A stretch of DNA of 64,000 nt. Origin: Selaginella tamariscina. Lineage: Eukaryota; Streptophyta; Lycopodiopsida; Selaginellales; Selaginellaceae. Of the stretch, positions 61,751-64,000 are shown one piece after another. Location: contig PUQB01000005.1 in assembly GCA_003024785.1 (NCBI GenBank), forward strand, positions 391,732 to 455,731, written 5' to 3'. Position 1 is the first letter of the stretch, and every line of letters begins with the position of its first letter. A program made the position numbers and the translations under genes. Under the pieces are notes generated by a model that did not search any database, was not told where the DNA came from, and saw only the letters and a list, made by a program, of their open reading frames with translations.

Positions 61751-62199
61751 CCATAGTGGTACCCTAGGAGAACTCCCCCACCCCTATACACGGACCCTTG
61801 TAGCGTTCAGGTAGAGGCCATTCAACACCTTCCAGTACACTTGAGGTAAGGCCGGCTTGCCGGCTTGGACCCCTGGGGTTGGAAACTATCCACAGCGTCC
61901 TGGTGACCACTGAGGCACCACAGCTGGCCTGCGGAGTCTCCGATGACCATTTGTGGCGACCACAAAGGGATAAATAGTACACACGGATGGAGTTCACTAT
62001 AGCAAGTAGAGTTGCGGCCCAAAGAAGAGCCAAGATTAACTCGTTCGAACAACTAGAGATCAACGAGCATCATTTGGCTAGGAGGTTGTGATGGGCCGGC
62101 CGAGGGAGGTTGATGGAAGGCAGTGAGGCACTCCAGTTGCCGCAATCGGCCCCTGCCTCACCCATCCAGGGGAACGACGCAAATACTGCATGGCCGAAT

Positions 62200-63995
62200 C
62201 TCTGAGCAGTGGTAAACCTGACACAACAGCGGCAAAGGCGGTTGCATGTCGTCAATGACAAAGAAGGATATGAAGAAACTGCAGCACATCTGGACGTTAG
62301 TCCCAGTATAGCAGCATGCGGGAATGAGCAGTACCCGGACGGGCGACCTTGCCCGACAATGACCTATGATGCAGAGTGGGATGGATGGTAGGACGATGGA
62401 AGCCCTCCACCTCTCAACGTAGGCAAAAGTGATGGCCACAATGAACCCCCACACCAAAGAACAAAACTTGTGTTCGATGAGTACCCCTAAGGGAGGAAAC
62501 CCCGCACATAAGAACCCCAAGTAAGGGAAGGCTGCGGCGGAGGCAGGAATCTCGAGGTGGTGAAAGCAGCAGCACAAATAAGGACGGGGGACGTGAGTCG
62601 AAGGTCCAGCGTGGCCAATGCCATGACGGACGTAAGGTAGGAAACCTAGGGCAACCATCACCCACCATGGTAAGGCGGGGGCCCATGGCTGCCCAGAAAG
62701 AGGGGAGGAAGAGCCTCATCCGGAAGGCCCCTATAGGGAGGGGCATCGATTGCCAATAAGGCAACCTCTACACCAGGAGTTCAGCTGATCGAACAACGTA
62801 GCAAGCCAAGGTGGTTACCAGGATGAGAACCCAAGGCTTCGAAAGGCCGAGGTACACATGGGACGACCACCTACGCGAAGGCGATTAGATGTCGACAAGC
62901 TAACGGACTAGGAGGAGATACCAATAAGGGGGGCCGCATAGTGGCCACTCTGGGCAAAAGATGAGGGGATTCCATCTAGGGGCAGGGAAATCCGCCCGAG
63001 CAACCAACACCATGTCGGTCCCGCAAGGGAAATCCGCCAGGGCACACAGCAGAGTTGCAATCACCAGACGAGGGGATATCATCTTAGGGCGAGGAGGATC
63101 TGCCCCGTCAATCACGACCATCTAGATGCTGCGAGGGAATTCCAATCACAGTCCTATAAAGCCACTCACTAGATGAGGGAATACCATCCAGTCGAGGTAA
63201 GCCACGCCACCAGCCATCAAGTTGGTCCTACACATGGGGCCCTCGAGGGACAACCGGGATGAGCCTGTCCTCGTCACCCACCCTCAACAGGAGGGCAGGG
63301 CCGCGAGGGAGGAGAAAGGCACCTGCAGAATACCGGCACGTCGACTACACCACGTCCGAAGCGGAGGGTCCGGATCGGAGCATTTCTCAGGCTCAATGGG
63401 ACGCCATGGGAATCGATCCGGTTACCTTACTAGCCCATGCACTCAATCGGATGTAGGAGAGCACCATAACAGTGCCCTTATCCGCATTCCATGGAGCGAA
63501 GGGTGAAGACATAGACTAACACGTATACAAGTTCGAACAGGTATGCGAACTAAAGAGCATAGGCGACAACCCAAAGAAGCTGAGTGCATTTGCATGCACT
63601 CTGGACAAGAAGGCACATGTCTAGTGAATGCGATTCCACAAGGCAAACAAATGAGCTCACTAGGAAACTGCATGGAGGGTGTTTTTGGATACCTTCCGGG
63701 AGAAAAAGAGTGAAGAAGAGGTGATCCACAAGCTAGAAAGCTTGAAACAGAAAGTGGGAAAGTCGGTCGATGAATACACGATCCACATTCTAGGGTACAT
63801 CGCCTGGCTAAGGGATGCCCAGTTGACCTGGCCAAGAAAATATGGTACCAAAAGGGACTATGGCTGGAGATTTGCAAGTGGATCGGTCTAAACGACAACC
63901 GGATGTTCGACAAACTACTCCGGTACGCCAAGAAGGTGGAGAAGCGGAAAGCCGAAAGACGCCAGGAGAGGAAGACGCATGACAAATCGGACACC
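62200..63995 (+). pseudogene. gag-like remnant of the right-hand element
   Basis: An N-terminal acidic/polar region near 62210-62390, then a core from about 63400 (AQWDAMGIDPVTLLAHALNRM, LDTFREKKSEEE, VGKSVDEYTIHI). Fossil with several breaks. Long frames on the minus strand over the same stretch are shadows. Confidence 0.55.
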
Positions 63996-64000
63996 AAGGG

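Larger units (their letters stand above)
61375..64000 (+). mobile_element. 5' part of a GC-rich LTR retrotransposon, cut by the window edge
   Basis: A probable LTR (61375-61750) begins TGTTAGGC and has a CTATATAAGC TATA box at about 61549-61558. The region after it is markedly more GC-rich than the rest of the window and shows gag-like pieces on the + strand. Examples are KEGYEETAAHLDVS near 62250 and, from about 63460, SAFHGAKGEDID, FEQVCELKSIGDN and FLDTFREKKSEEEVIHKLES, which resemble Retrotrans_gag. Fossil with several breaks. The family (Ty3 more likely than copia) cannot be settled without pol, which lies beyond the window. Confidence 0.6.

Noticed and set aside
62158-62661. 167-codon minus-strand frame with hydrophobic runs
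   Set aside because: Shadow of the GC-rich gag leader on the + strand; no domain or start context.
63443-63997. 184-codon minus-strand frame
   Set aside because: Lies opposite a gag-like + strand stretch; composition is that of a shadow frame.
1-64000. tRNA, rRNA and snRNA genes
   Set aside because: None could be recognised by eye. The TGGTATC matches are primer-binding sites of LTR elements, not tRNA genes.

Overview
The window is nuclear DNA of a land plant. It is AT-rich and full of retroelements. Two host genes are recognisable and both have plant form: a MIS12-type kinetochore gene and an SMP/C2 synaptotagmin-type tether, each with many short introns and GT-AG sites. A chromodomain Ty3/gypsy family, a Ty1/copia family with a tRNA-iMet-like primer site and large non-coding LTR derivatives also fit a plant. 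The species cannot be fixed; the gene sequences do not look closely angiosperm-like, so a fern, lycophyte or bryophyte is possible (weak inference).

Layout: 1-1749 AT-rich spacer. 1750-~13305 an old Ty1/copia fossil (+), split by a chromodomain gypsy fossil (element A, 5917-11802, minus). 13791-15892 MIS12-like gene (+). 15893-20909 AT-rich spacer with a decayed solo LTR (18866-20209). 20910-23700 synaptotagmin-type gene (minus, 12 exons). 23937-24200 part of a small plant-specific gene (minus). 26090-33167 a non-coding LTR element (LARD 1, minus) with perfect 5-bp target duplications. 33173-37045 AT-rich spacer with a two-unit duplication. 37051-41707 gypsy element B (+). 42588-49141 LARD 2 (+). 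49147-52163 microsatellites, minisatellites and a short dispersed palindrome family. 52169-61138 gypsy element C (minus), itself interrupted by a 3.3-kb CACTA-like DNA transposon (55008-58300) carrying exon-like host sequence. 61375-64000 the start of a GC-richer LTR element (+) that runs off the window.

The LTR of the two LARDs is homologous to the 5' LTR of the copia fossil, so an autonomous family and its non-coding parasite seem to lie side by side. The three gypsy copies belong to one chromovirus family. Their most striking property is that no tRNA primer site follows the LTR. Instead the bases 2 nt after the LTR are complementary to a 13-nt stretch that begins 2 nt into the predicted transcript, whose 5' end lies 29 nt downstream of the TATA box. 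This is the arrangement of self-primed elements such as Tf1. Element B even carries a junction that looks like an extended self-primer. I regard this as the best candidate for something new here.

The synaptotagmin gene keeps its exon/intron structure but has several exons that are short by one or two bases, mostly at homopolymers. This suggests either a young pseudogene or uncorrected long-read assembly errors. No tRNA, rRNA or CRISPR was found.
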